Assembly (NCBI GenBank): GCA_902729315.2
Contig: LR746264.1
Location: 1,056,501-1,120,500 of the forward strand
Direction of reading: 5' to 3'
DNA: 64,000 nucleotides
DNA from: Spirodela intermedia
Lineage: Eukaryota > Streptophyta > Magnoliopsida > Alismatales > Araceae
The notes under the pieces are model-generated. The model ran no database searches, was not told the DNA's origin, and saw only the letters and a program-made list of their open reading frames with translations. This document shows positions 1 through 13,700 of the stretch, piece by piece (the first letter of the stretch is position 1; each line of letters opens with the position of its first letter). Made by a program: the position numbers and the translations under genes.

Positions 1-139
1 TGTTTCTAGTTTTGGGTGAAGAAGTGAGTGCCATTTTAGTCGTCAATTCTATCATAGTAATGTGATAATTTGGGTGTTTCGTTTGTCCTGTGCAGTGGCT
101 GCAAGTATTTCTTTATAGGAATTCAGGCTAGTTCAAAAG

Positions 140-3100
140 ATGGGGCGCTTAAGACTGCAGTCCGGAATTAAGGCAATTGAAGAAGAGGAGGTTGATGACT
201 GTGAGGGAACTTCTAGTAGAGTTGCATTAGCATGCATGATAAATTCTGAAGTTGGTGCGGTTTTAGCTGTTATGAGGAGAAATGTACGTTGGGGTGGTCG
301 CTATGTAGGTGGTGACGAACATCTGGAACATTCTCTCATTCAGTCTTTGAAGACACTAAGACGGCAAATTTTTTCTTTGGAGCACAAGTGGCATGCTGTG
401 AATCCCAACCTTTACCTTAAGCCATTCTTGGATGTGATCCGATCTGATGAAACAGGTGCACCCATCACTGGTGTTGCGTTATCCTCTGTTTACAAGATCT
501 TGACCCTGGACATATTGGATCTAAATACTGTGAATGTTGATAATGCAATGTATTTGATTGTGGATGCGGTGACAAGTTGTCGGTTTGAGGTAACTGATCC
601 TGCATCTGAAGAGGTTGTTTTAATGAAGATACTCCAAGTACTTCTAGCATGCATGAAGAGCAAGGCATCTGTGTTGTTAAATAATCAACATGTATGCACA
701 ATTGTAAATACATGTTTTCGTGTAGTCCATCAAGCAGGAACCAAGGGTGAATTGCTTCAGAGATTTTCTCATCATACTATGCACGAACTAGTCAAGTGCA
801 TTTTTTCACACCTAAAAGATATTGAGGAATCTCAATTAAGTAATGGAGGAAGTCCCCTTCTGGCACCAGAAGTAAGTCCTCAATTTTGTTTTTTCTGTTT
901 CAAAACTCCTCTTTCTCGAATTAACTAACCTCTGTTCTGCAGATTGGTGGGCTTGACAAAGGCAGTGATTTTCATGCTAAACAAGTGGAAAATGGAGATG
1001 GAAGTGTTGGAGTTGAGGAAACCAGATTACCTGTTGGTTCTCCTGTAGCAAACTTAGTTGATCAAAATTCCGTGGCTGAATTAACTAATGGTGCACAAGC
1101 AATGTCAGAGCCTTATGGAATTCCTTGCATGGTGGAGATATTCCACTTCTTGTGTTCTCTTCTAAATATCACTGAACAAATTGGCGTGGGTCCCAATTCA
1201 AACCCTATAGCTTTTGAGGAAGATGTCCCTCTCTTTGCATTGAGGTTGATTAATTCTGCCATTGAATTGGGAGGATCCTCTATACAAAAACACCCAAAGT
1301 TATTAGCTCTGATACAGGATGAACTTTTCCGTAATCTGATGCAATTTGGCCTGTCGATGAGCCCATTAATTGTGTCAATGGTTTGCAGCATTGTTCTGAA
1401 TCTCTATCATCATTTGCGTACGGAGCTGAAGCTTCAGTTTGAAGCTTTTTTCTCATGTGTCATACTGAGACTGGCAAAAAGCAGACATGGAGCATTATAC
1501 CAGCAGCAGGAGGTTGCAATGGAGGCTCTTGTTGACTTTTGCCGGCAAAATACCTTTATGCCTGAAATGTATGCTAACTTGGATTGTGATATAACATGCA
1601 ACAACATATTTGAAGACCTTGCTAATCTTCTGTCGAAGAGTGCATTTCCAGTGAACTGCCCGTTATCAGCGATGCATATTCTTGCTTTGGATGGTCTAAT
1701 TGCAATCATTCAAGGTATGGCTAGCAGGATTACTGATGCATGCCCAGTGCCAGACCATGCTCCCGTAGAGTTTGAAGAGTACAGCCCATTCTGGACGGTC
1801 AAGTGTAAGAACTATTCTGATCCTGATAGTTGGGTAAAGTTTGTTCGCCACCAGAAGTACATAAAGAGAAGGCTAATGATTGGGGCAGATCACTTTAACC
1901 GGGACCCAAAGAAGGGGTTGGAGTTTTTGCAGGGAACACACCTCTTGCCAGAGAAGCTTGACCCTCAAAGTGTCGCATGTTTCTTCCGATATACAGCTGG
2001 ACTTGATAAGAACCTTGTTGGGGACTTCTTGGGCAACCACGATGACTTTTGCGTTCAGGTACTTCATGAATTTGCTTGGACGTTTGATTTTCATGAGATG
2101 AATTTAGATACCGCTCTAAGGCTTTTTCTTGAGACCTTCAGGCTTCCTGGTGAATCTCAGAAGATTCAGAGGGTGCTTGAGGCTTTCTCGGAGAGATACT
2201 ATGAACAATCTCCCCATATTCTTGCTAACAAGGATGCGGCACTCCTGCTATCTTATTCACTCATCATGCTGAATACTGATCAGCATAATGTTCAAGTCAA
2301 GAAGAAGATGACAGAAGAAGACTTCATTCGGAACAACCGCCTGATCAACGGTGGCAGTGACCTTCCCAGAGAATTCCTGACTGAGCTGTTTCACTCGATC
2401 TGCAAGAATGAAATAAAGACTACCCCTGATTACAGCGCTGGGTTCCCTGAGATGACACCCAGCCGGTGGATTGATCTGATGCGAAAGTCTAAAAATACGT
2501 CTCAGTACATTGTCTATGATTCTCGACCGTTGCTTGATCGTGACATGTTTGCAATCATGTCAGGGCCCACAATCGCTGCGATTTCAGTTGTCTTTGATCA
2601 TGCAGAGCAAGAGGAAGTCTTTCATACTTGCATCGATGGCTTCCTGGCTGTGGCAAAGATATCTGCGTGTCACCATCTCGATGACGTACTTGATGATCTG
2701 GTGGTTTCCCTTTGTAAATTCACGACTCTCCTAAATGCTTCTTCGGTTGAGGAGCCTGTGATAGCTTTTGGGGACGACTTGAAAGCTAGAATAGCAACAG
2801 AAACAGTCTTCAGCATAGCAAATAGGTATGGAGATTATATTCATACCGGCTGGAGGAATATATTAGATTGCATCTTAAAGTTGCACAAGCTCGGTCTTCT
2901 TCCAGCCCGTGTCGCCAGTGATGCAGCCGATGATTCTGAGTATGCCCTAGATTCAGCCCATGGAAAGCCGCCTCCTAGCTCTCAATATGCATCTCATCTG
3001 CCGTCCATGGGCACGCCTCGCAGATCCTCAGGGTTGATGGGCAGGTTCAGCCAGCTACTGTCTCTGGACACAGAGGAGCCCAGGTCTCAACCAACTGAAC

Positions 3101-4554
3101 AGCAGCTTGCTGCCCATCAGAGAACCCTTCAGACAATTCAGAAGTGTCACATTGATACCATCTTCACGGAGAGCAAATTCCTGCAGGCAGAATCGCTATT
3201 GCAGCTCGCTAAGGCACTCACCTGGGCGGCTGGTCGGCCGCAGAAAGTGAATAGCTCACCTGACGATGAAGACACTGCGGTTTTCTGCCTTGAATTGCTG
3301 ATTGCCATTACACTGAACAACAGAGACAGGATTGTGCTCCTCTGGCAAGGTGTCTACGACCACATTGCCAACATTGTTCAGTCCACAGTGATACCCTGTA
3401 CTCTTGTGGAGAAGGCGGTCTTTGGCCTTCTTCGCATATGCCAGAGACTACTTCCATATAAGGAGAACCTGGCTGATGAGCTTTTGCGATCATTGCAGTT
3501 GATTCTCAAGCTTGATGCCAGAGTTGCAGATGCTTACTGTGAGAACATCACACTAGAGGTCACCCGTCTCGTAAAGGCGAATGCTTCCCACATAAAGTCA
3601 CAGATGGGCTGGCGCACCATCACCTCCTTGCTCTCCATCACCGCTCGCCACCCCGAGGCCTCTGAGGTGGGCTTTGAGGCGCTGGTGTTCATCATGTCTG
3701 AAGGGACCCATCTTTCACCGGCCAACTACATTCTTTGCCTCGAGGCATCAAGACAATTTGTAGAATCTCGGGTGGGGCTTACCGACAGATCCGTCCATGC
3801 ATTGGACCTGATGGCTGAATCCATGGCATCTTTGGTTCGGTGGTCTCACGAGGCAAAGCGTGCAGGAGAAGGGTCCGAGAAAATATCAGAGGGAATAAGA
3901 GACATGTGGCTGAGGCTGGTGCAGGCACTGAGGAAAATCTGTGTGGACCAGAGGGAGGAGATAAGGAACCACGCCGTGACACTACTCCAGAGATGCCTGG
4001 CGGGATCGGAGGGCATTCCCCTCTCTGGTTCTTCATTTCTTCAGCTGTTTGACTTGATTGTATTCGTCCTGCTTGATGACCTTCTGGAGATTGCCCAGAG
4101 TCATTTGCCAAAGGACTACCGAAACATGGAGGGAACCCTCGTCTTATCTGTGAAGCTGCTGTCCAAGGTGTTCTTGCAGCTGCTCCAAGAGCTCTCCCTT
4201 CTGAGCAGCTTCTGCAAGATCTGGCTCGGGGTACTGAGCCGCATGGAGAAGTACATGAAGTTGAAGGTCAGGGGAAAGAGGTGTGAGAAGCTCCAGGAGC
4301 TGATTCCGGAGCTCCTGAAGAACACTTTGCTCGTGATGAAGGCAAAGGGGATCCTCATTAGGAGGAGCACAATCGGTGGAGATAGCCTCTGGGAACTCAC
4401 GTGGCTCCATGTGAACAGCATCTCTGCATCTCTTCAGTCTGAGGTTTTCCCAGGAAAGGAGCTGCAGCAGGACTCGGAGAGTCCTCACCTGGGCAGTTCG
4501 CCACCTGAATCATCGCCATTGCCCTCAGGAGACATCAGCCAAGCAGTAGGATGA
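140..4554 (+). CDS. GNOM: GNOM-type ARF guanine-nucleotide exchange factor (large BIG/GBF-class ARF-GEF)
   Basis: Two coding exons, 140-871 and 943-4554, joined in frame across a 71-bp GT-AG intron (donor GAA|GTAAGT, acceptor TTCTGCAG|ATT), give 1,447 aa, close to Arabidopsis GNOM. The N-terminus (MGRLRLQSGIKAIEEEE) matches the GNOM start. In order I see the DCB region (about 1-230), the HUS box (NLDCD, about 456), the Sec7 domain (about 541-735) and the long C-terminal HDS region. The Sec7 loop FRLPGES carries the catalytic Glu at about 648, and LIMLNTDQHN has Met at about 686, the position corresponding to Met696 of brefeldin-A-sensitive GNOM. In the known family this protein activates ARF GTPases for endosomal recycling, including polar PIN traffic, and for Golgi traffic. 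A pyrimidine-rich TGTGCAG at 89-95 may be the acceptor of a 5' UTR intron whose donor lies outside the window. GNOM-like 1 is the main alternative; the Met and the N-terminus favour GNOM. Confidence 0.95.
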
Positions 4555-7500
4555 ACCTTCTTTATTTTTTTTTCTTATAATAGCAACTGGAGGTAGCAGA
4601 CTCGATTTTTGGAAAGCGTGGACGAACGGATTCTGTGGTAAGTGTCTTGTATTCTTTTCTCTATATCCTGTGCTCTTATACCTCCGACGTTGTGAAATAT
4701 TACGAACGAGCCTTTTGGAGGAACAGCAGAACTTCTCGCGGTGTAGGAAGCGTGTTCTTCAGCCAGCAGAATGCTTATAGTTGATGCTTGTAGTATTTCT
4801 TTTTTTTTTGTTTTTTTTTTTTTTTTTGGGTGATATTTTCTTGGTAAGAGGGTGAAGGCCCTCTTGGTGTCAGTATTTCCTGCTGAAATCTATATATTTT
4901 TAGCAACTTTCTCTTAGACATATGTTTGTGGGGGAGTTTCTATTAGTGGGTTATTAGTGTAGACGTTTCTTTGCTGATTATGAACTCGGTAGATCGAAAA
5001 GTATTACTCTGGAAATGAGGAAAGCTGGGGTCGTGTAAGGTTTTGCTAAAGGTGGAACCTGCTTCTATTCATGAGGCTGAGTAAGAACAAGTACTATAAT
5101 GTGCTTCCCCATTTGAAAAACTTGAACTTGATGCTATGTGATCAAAGTTAGAGCATGACTAATCTCCTTCTTACTCTCTCTGTAGGATCTTCTTTTCTGT
5201 ATATGGTTCCTTGTATGATGCTTATATTCATATGCTATGAGACATGAATATTCTTCTTTGGTTGTTCTTGCTTATGTAAGGTAATAAATGATCCGTTTTT
5301 ATCTGTAAAACTGAAGTAAATTTTGATGGCCTAAAAGATGTCTAGAATTCGTTTTTGTAAATACTAATGATTGTTTCTTTTATTGGTGTTAGAGTTTTAA
5401 TAATAATACTTAACATGTTTTTAAATATTGTTTTTTTTAATTTGATAAAAAAATATTTTTTAAAAACTTTACTTTGAATATACATCCCTAAAGATTGGTA
5501 TATACAATATCAATTTATCTCTAGGGTTTTATCCTTTAGGACTTGATTTTGACAATTTATTTCTGAGCGATGGTCTTGACATGATGATTCAAAGTAGTCA
5601 AACATGTTCTCTAGTAAAATGCCACACATTTTAAGTTCTTTGGTGAATCAAGTAGCCAAATAGTTATATGCCCTTCTACCATGAGGCGGCACATGCAATG
5701 AATCTTGTACATGTGGTTCTGGGGGTTGGCTGAATCTGATAGTTCGTTCCTTATCCTGTGCCTCCTTTGTAAAGGTGGTCAATGTAGCTCAAATAATATG
5801 CAAGGCACATGAAAGTTGCACCATGTTGGACCTCCTGCTGGACATAGGAAGATTTCCATCACAAGATGCACCCCACACCTTTTGCAATGCATTGTGAGGT
5901 TTGCTATACTCTATGCTTATTGTGCATGAGGCTTTGTCATATTATGCACATAGATGTGGTCAAACACTGCTATATCAAGTCCTTGACACACAGATATGGC
6001 TTTTCCCCATGTACTGTCTTCTTTAGACCCCCGCTTTCTATTTTACTATATGTACTTGAGGTTTGTAGTTGTCAATGCCTTCGCCACGTCCTGTAGATTA
6101 CTGCCAATCGCTAGACAATGGGTCTACCTGAGGAAACTTTGACAAAAATTTGAGTCAAGTTGAGAGGTGGTGTGTTAGCCCAACATAGCATGTGACCTTG
6201 AATGGGTTGTCAAATTAAAAATTATACGACCATTGTCTTGATCCCTCATAAGGTGAAGGCCAATTTGAGCATCACCTCGACCTTGACTTTGTATTGATTT
6301 GAGATATGTTTTGTTGACTTTGAGACACTATTTTCATGTTCACAAAAGTACACTTGAAAAGGATAACATTCATATTTCACACATATAATTGTATTATTTA
6401 TTGGACTTTAAGATTTTCATGAAAAGTAAAAACGAATAAAAAGGAATTTCGCGCTCTTCACATTTAGGAAAAGATAATACCCAACTGATACAAAACAACT
6501 ACAAAATGATAAAAAAGACTAGTGGATAGACTATTGCCTAAAATTTCACTTGTTGAACTCAAAGCTATTTGCTTACTTTTTCTAAATGTCTAGAATTGCT
6601 GAAATACATCATCTTTTAGTACATTATTGCCAACCAAGAATAATATACATAGAGTCTTCATAAATAAAAATGTTGAAAGCTTTAACTTCCCTCTACCCTA
6701 TTAAGTCAATATCTCTACCCAGTCAAATATTAGATTGTAAGTACATACTAGAAGACTAAAATAGGCAATCACTATAAAATTTAAAATCTTTTTTGGTCTA
6801 ATATAAGGAGTAAAGTCTACCACTTTGTACTAATTTGAATTAAATCGAGGTTTCTTTGATACAAGGAAAAGACCAATTAAGGGACAATGTTAGGCTTCTT
6901 TGATAAGGTCATACCAAAGACGAATTAAATACCATGCATTAGGACTCCAACGTTCCATGCACCAGTTCTCATGTGGCAAGACTTGGACTGACTGTTCATT
7001 GCCTTGATGTGAGTAGATCATTTTTTCAAAGAGAACTTAAGTTACTTGGGCTATCATTTAGATGTGAAGTTTTAGGTGTTTTAAAGCCATTATAACACAT
7101 ATTTTAAACTACTAGGTCAAGTATGAAGATAAATCTCATTCATTTATTACCTTACATCACAATGTAGATATTAACATAGATGACTGAGTATTTTTGATTT
7201 ACTTGAGGGTTTTAATGTTAGTGATTTACTTGGGACTTGTATATTTTGGATTGTCTTTTTCACCACAATAGGGTTTCAAGAATATTAGTGACCCTATTAC
7301 TATTTTATCTGCGAGCAATTACATTCTATCTTATGTTCTTAGTCAATTGCAAGTGCTTCTTGGAAATCCTTCATACCTTTCCAAATCACTTGGAATGTGC
7401 TAGTCATAAAGTAAGTTATCAATGTCAAGCACAAAAAAATGAAATTGTTGAAAGTAATCTTGGACTATGCTAGCATGGTAGATCTATTTTGGGGTTTCCC

Positions 7501-9190
7501 TATCAACCCATACCTAGCTTAGAGAAATAAATGATTCTTTTTGATGCTTGAAACCCTTTCTAAGTAGGGATTTCAAGTCAAATCTCATTGTTTCATCACT
7601 ATGTGACTTTGTGGTAAGCATTACCACAATGCTTGAACCCTTTCTAGGTAGGGATCTAAATAGGACCACAATGTGACATTATTATGCAGAAATGGTAATG
7701 CTTACTTTCATCACTCACCCATTTGTCATTAGTTGTCCTCCACTTGACTATCATAAGGTTCCAACATGTCAAAAGCTACATGATGCACATGTTGAAGTTT
7801 GTGCCATGCATAGTGAGGTTTTATTGTGCCACATGACTTGAGGATCCACCATGCTATGCATACCATGTGGTCCAAAGGTTCTGGGGCATCACAACACACA
7901 TCATTAATGTAGAACACTGAGCCTTAATACTTACTACTATTAGGTTGTAGTATCTACTTGCTAACATGTGAGATATATGACAAATGTTTCTTAAATTTTC
8001 ATAAACTACTAACAAGACTAAAAAAGTATTCATTATCTCAACATAAGGTTTCTTAAATCACTCACAATGCTAATTTCCATGGCAAATAATGTGTATAGAA
8101 ATTGTTTGCCATTTTATTTCTATCATCTACATCCACAAACACGATATATGTTTAAGAAGATTCCAATATATTTATTGAGATACACAATGTATTGTTATCA
8201 CCCATCTCCAAACTTAAAATTTAGAGTCATGCAAAAATGGCATGGCTGGGTTCTAAATGTTGGCTTGTATACAATGAATAAAAAAAATGTAGTTTTGTTG
8301 GATAAGTAGATGATGAGATGAGAACCCATATTTATTGACCTACCTACGTCTTTGTCTCTTCACTATGACCTGAACTTGGTACTCCTATACAAATATTTTG
8401 TTAATAGATACATTCTTCTATTTTTTTTGTTTACTCTCTTTCATCTATCCTACCTTTCTTCTCTCTAGTTCCCCAACTAGTTAATTCCATTATATTTAAT
8501 TATTTCTATTTGTGATATAAAAAAATAATTTTTGAGGAATAAGTAAAAACTATTTTACTATTTCATGTTCGTGAGTTCATATGAAGAATTGAAAGTTCTA
8601 CAAACTAAAAATGACCTAGAAATAAGCACATTATGAAAAAAATGATGTTCCTTCAAGTGTACAAGACAGAAAATGCATATACAATAAATTGTGCTTGAAC
8701 AAATATAAACTGAATGCAAATGTGGACTCTTTTGGTAAAAGTCGAGTCCCTCAGATAATTTTTGCCTTTTAACATTGGCAAGAGAAACAAAAGTCAAAAG
8801 ATTGATACAAGTCAAAATCAAAGCCTATGCCTTAAAGATAACTTAGACATATGTTGACATCAGAAAGTTAAAAAAACAAGTACTTGACCTATGAAGGGTA
8901 CTATATTTAAATATTTTTTTTCAAAATGAACTATAAAGTAATAGAAACCTAGTGATTTTTTTAGATGCTGGAGAACCATTTTGCAATGGATAGTTGGTTT
9001 TCTATTACAATAAAACATATCCCATATGTGAGATATTTACGACATCCATAGTTTTCAGGAGTATGGTCTATAAAGTTTCTTAAAGCGTCACAAAGGTTCA
9101 AGTGCTTTTCTCAAGATAAAGATAGTCTTATATCTTTTTCATATGGTATTAGTATAGTTGAATGTTATATTACCTCTTTCCTGGTTTCAC
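4555..9190. other. AT-rich intergenic DNA downstream of the GNOM gene
   Basis: The first few hundred bases are presumably 3' UTR of the upstream gene, with a long T tract at about 4,799-4,827. After that I see AT-rich sequence without a credible gene: open frames are short, in mixed frames and lack recognisable motifs. One short direct repeat stands out, a motif like GCTTGAA(A)CCCTTTCTA(A/G)GTAGGGAT at about 7,546-7,571 and 7,630-7,655. I recognise no RNA gene or transposon here. Confidence 0.6.
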
Positions 9191-9194
9191 TATT

Positions 9195-9345
9195 AGAGGT
9201 ATTTGGATAAGGATCAAGGTTGGGTATGTGGTGGATACATGGATCCAACTCCATGGTAAGTTGGTAGTGGGGCCAAGCGGTAACACTCTCTTTGCAAGGG
9301 ATATCAAGGAGGACCAGTAGCTTCTAGAGCAAAATTTGATATCAG
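9195..9345. repeat. LTR-like dispersed repeat fragment
   Basis: The stretch around 9,236-9,275 (GGATCCAACTCCATGG and following bases) matches, with scattered substitutions, 47,049-47,088 inside the LTR-like block near 47 kb. It directly abuts the point where the PG exon-1 relic on the minus strand stops resembling PG. The simplest reading is a fragment of a dispersed LTR family lying at the broken edge of the relic. No second LTR or coding part is visible beside it. Confidence 0.35.
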
Positions 9346-9504
9346 AGATATTGGTTTTCTCCTGACTCCAGAGATGTCTGCGATGTGCGGGATGTTACGG
9401 AAGGAGGCGACGCAAGATGACGTTTCCTCTCTATTCGGGTCAGAGTTGACCCAACTAGAGAGGGGCACGAACTCAAGGAGTAGGAAAATTTGTCAGGGAC
9501 ACAT
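9345..9504 (-). pseudogene. Polygalacturonase relic: exon 1 only
   Basis: On the minus strand the leader CTTGAGTGTAGGTACCACAG ends in an ATG at 9,504, matching the leader and start of PG3 (CTTGAGCATAGGCGGCGCAG then ATG). The first codons run into a stop after three residues. Further on, 9,357-9,420 in another frame reads ETSSCVASFRNIPHIADIS, which aligns with KTFSSGTSFHSSPHITDFS of PG1. Similarity ends near 9,345, before the VKDFGARGDG block. It is therefore a decayed signal-peptide and propeptide exon with no remaining catalytic part. Its orientation is the same as PG1. Confidence 0.6.
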
Positions 9505-9553
9505 CTGTGGTACCTACACTCAAGGGATGGGGTGGTGTATTGTGCACTAGCAT

Positions 9554-9617
<64 letters not shown>

Positions 9618-10700
9618 GAGAGAGAGGGACGGTGGGTCCTTTGAGGAAAGTAACCTGCACGCCAGATATTGGTCTCCTAGCTGGGGAAGAAGGTTTTTCG
9701 GTATTCGGTTGTGTAGAAAGGTGTCTTCCACTGACAGCTCTCCTCAACGGTGGCGGCGGCCCGTGCTTTTTCCTCTATGGTCGCTCATGAAGCGTTTTTA
9801 CGCCAAGAATTCATCGTTCTGTGACTATGACAACGACAGAAACTGAACACGGCCAACGTGGTTGAAACCGGGTGCACGAATCACATCTTCGAGGTGGATG
9901 TGAGCAATGAATTAGGGCCTTTCGTCAACGAATGGGACTCTACTCCATTGCTTTCTAAAACCTCTTTCTGAGCTTCGTGAAGTTATCTATCTTCTTGCTT
10001 CCGTCAGTCGTGAAAGATGTAACAACGTTTTCGATAACCTTCGCCTGAGAAAAGGATGGAGACGTCATGAGTCTTTCTCCGTGGAGAACTGCCGCCGGCG
10101 GATATCTCTTCTTCTGGTGGAGTTGGATAACATCGAAAAGCTACATATGATCGATCAGCCGCCTCAGGACCTAGAATTGGGGAGGACGGCGGGTGGTGAG
10201 ATACCTTCCCTTCCTGAAGTGTTGCACAAGAAACGACTAATCCGCGGGCCGATGGTACACCCGGCCCAGGCTTTTGGATGGATAACCCTAGATACTAGGC
10301 CTAGAACAGGATCCGACAGCATGCTTAAAAAAATGCTTATGACGTTAAATACATTCACATGCTTAAACTAATAGGCCCATATGAAAGAAATGGCTGAAGT
10401 TTCAAAATTGTTATATCTACTAATGAAGATCATTTCAAGGGGAAACGAGAGAGTTGTGCCCACATCACATCACAACTTAATTCTTTTTTAGTTACATTTG
10501 ATGTTGTGTTGGAAAAACTTACTACACAATAGTTTAAGATAACGAAGCAGGTGACTTTTTTGGTGCTGTAAATGACAGCCTAAAACCAATCTTAGTTCGG
10601 ATTACTGTTCGTTGCATTTGTCATCTAGGTTTCATTTAAAACAGTGTGTCACCCTTTCTTCATCTGAAGGGGAGGATACAAATAAACTTCTGAAGTTCAT
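9505..10700 (-). repeat. Paralogous copy of the PG1 5' flank (relic promoter region)
   Basis: This segment aligns with the region upstream of PG1 (about 21,800-22,900) in the same order. The matches are a long GA/CT tract (9,554-9,627 against 21,814-21,858), a block around CTGAACACGG(C/T)CAACG, the block GAAACGCCGGCGAGGG against GAACTGCCGCCGGCGG, CCGATCGAGCAGCCACC against TGATCGATCAGCCGCC, then ACGGCGGG(T/A)GGTGAG, and further on AGGGGAAAC. This shows an old segmental duplication that carried promoter and first exon together. Open frames inside it are incidental. Confidence 0.6.
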
Positions 10701-13700
10701 CAAATAACATAAGAAAAGAAAATAAATATGATCCCAGGCGTCAATCATGATCCATTCAAGTCCACTATATGACATGGGGACAGTAACGGTTTTGAATTAT
10801 GATTCATGAACCTGTTCTTTATTACAGTTACACGCAGGAACAGATCACATTATTCCTCCAAATGCTTTTTCAATGGATGGACGCTACTGTTTAAATCTTA
10901 TGATGTTTAGTAGGTTTTATCTTTGGATATTTAGAGTTGATAGGTTTTCGTTAGGATTCACTCGAGAGTATGACATTTCTTAATGGATTTCATCCAATAC
11001 ACATGAGACGGCTTTGAAAATTTTGAAAGAAACAACAATGAAATGCAAATCCTTTTAGGGTTCCAAAAAAATCAGACTCTTTCTCTGCGTTTCCAAATGT
11101 AAAAGCTATCGAGAAATGATTCATAAAATGGATCGGTATAGTCCAGATCTTCTAGCGTTTTCGTTGATCATAAGATTAACAACTGTGTTTCACTTGACAC
11201 GGCCACCTGAAAGAAATGGGGTCATATTTGATCTATAACGATACCTTTACCTGAACTTTTAAACATTTATTTTTCAACTCTTACATGTGTTGACAATCCA
11301 GATCGATACAAATTCCTTCTGCCCTGAATGGCCGGTTCAGATTTTACAGGATTTTTAATACAGCTTAAAGGTATACAAATGATTTCTGCTCCACATCCAG
11401 CCAACAAGCTTGGGAATTCTAAATAATTATATAAGGAAGGTCACAACTGTAATGCAAAAAATCTAGGTGCTTTCTGCAAGCAATTAAAATCGTCAGATTG
11501 TACATCACTATTCCAACACATTTAAGGTAGTACATTAAAGATCATAAACGTGCAATAATGCACATGGATTTATGAAGACACTCATGGGGAAAAAAAGGAT
11601 AAGAAAGTACCTTGACTAGAACATCAAATGATGCTCAGTTACACCAAAAATCTCATTGTTCTTTTACAAGTAAAGCCTCTTAATGAATGTCAATCCCATT
11701 CTTGTTGCGAGATGAGATAAGTAGATGAGACATACTCAAAACCATGCAAGATTTATGTTCTACCGATTAAAAATACTTTTTTATGATAAAAAATTAAAAA
11801 TAATTTTAATAAAGAGACAAAAAAATCAACTTTGTCAAAGTCTAATAATGATAAATTACTAGAGACCATGGTGTTTTATGATCTATGACTATATTAGAAT
11901 GTTTGGGCGTTGGAAGGTGAAGATAGGGGAAGGGGAGGGATTTCAAAGAGTATCATAAATGCCCAAGAAAAAGGCAATATATGTTTACCACAACAAAGTA
12001 AAAACTTTATAAAAATCAGATAAACTAATTGAAGAATGGGTGCATACTACACTTGGACTGAAAGAGAGAATTTTATATCTGTAAGAAATAGAGGCAGGTT
12101 AATGTGGACAAGTGGGTGAATAGGTGCAAAAAAGCTGGGGAGGGCTGGTGGATGCATAGTCATTAGTGAAAAAGCAAGTGGATGTGTTCAAATGGGTGGA
12201 CAACATACATAGATGGTATGGAAGGCCACTAAGAGGAATACATGTGAGTGTTGAGAGAGCAAGAAGAATGGTAGAAATTGAAGAGAGATGAGAGCTAGGA
12301 ATAATATCCAAGTTATCACTTTCATCAAGCCGTTGTTTATGGCTAATTGAAGTTTTGGACTAGAAAATATAGTGATAAAACAAAATTAAAAAAATACAAC
12401 TGAAACAGAAATTCAATGGTGAGAAGATACTCAAGTGGGCAGATTTGGATGCTCATGCTTGCACATAATCGTGCACCTGTGTGACTCCTTGGTTACTGCC
12501 CAACGCCTAACACACCATAGCCATTGTGCGTATGCTATTTTCTATCTGATTGTACCCATTCACAGCTGTGCATCCCTTCATTCTCACACGTACCCATCTC
12601 CAAGCACATATACGATTGTTTCCCTTGTAGGCTATATCAAGTACCAAGAGGGGGGCGAGTTATTTCTACAGATTTTTAGCACTCTTGAATGTTTTCAAAT
12701 AGCTTTTAATACTCATGTTTTTAGTGAGTCAATACTAACGGGTTTTGTCAACAAACTAGGTAGGCATAAACTTGATTGATTTGATTGGGTTAACATGCAA
12801 AGTATTAAAGTGTATAAAACACTAAGAATTTTTGTTGTTTCACCTTCTATTGCATTTTTCCACTTATCGAGGGTTTATTCCATTGGTTTCAACTATTCTT
12901 AAAAGTGAACTTTGATGAGATAAGAATTTTTTTACATGATCAACTTTATGGGTCTATCAGCTCCATCGTAGACACCAATACACTAGCTTGTCTTTTCCCT
13001 AATTACCAACACTCATCTTAAGTGCCTTCATATATAAATATAGATAATGAACAACTTACAATACCGTTCATTATTTAAGGATGTGCTTCTTTCATTTAGT
13101 GGGAGCTTGGAAGCTTGAGGATGTTTGCCATTGAGTCTAAAGCTCAAGAAAATAGATGTTGAATAGATCAGATGTTGATTTATTTTTTATTTTGCTTAAT
13201 TTGTACTTTTGATTTTCTCATGAGAAGAGTTATTTATAGGACCACAAAAGTTGTCTCTTCAGTCAACCTAAAGAAAAATCCACATCTCCAGCACATCAAG
13301 TTGACTGGCTTTTGATCAAGTCATTATGTATGCTTGTTAGTAAGAGATTCACCGAACATTTGATTCTTTGACATTGTCACATGTCGTTGGATATGCTCAG
13401 AGATGTCTTGACACGTATTAGCGTTGTCATGGTCATCTAAGAAATCGGTTGTTAGAGATTCAGATCACAGTTTCTCGTTCTCTCTCTTTCAACAACTTGC
13501 TAGTTGTTGGGTTAACTTAACTTATTGCATTGACTCACATGGTTCTGATTTTTCTCTCTTGACATAACCAATTAGGTGGTGAGTGGACTCATGTGACCTC
13601 TTGAGGCTTAAGTTGATTTATATTTTTCATTTAAATTATTTTTCTTGCTAAAATATTTTCTTTTGTTATAAATTTAATTATCTTCTTTTGCATCTCTTCT

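Noticed and set aside
9342-9747. Serine/leucine-rich reading frames
   Set aside because: They are translations of the GA/CT microsatellite and neighbouring relic promoter.
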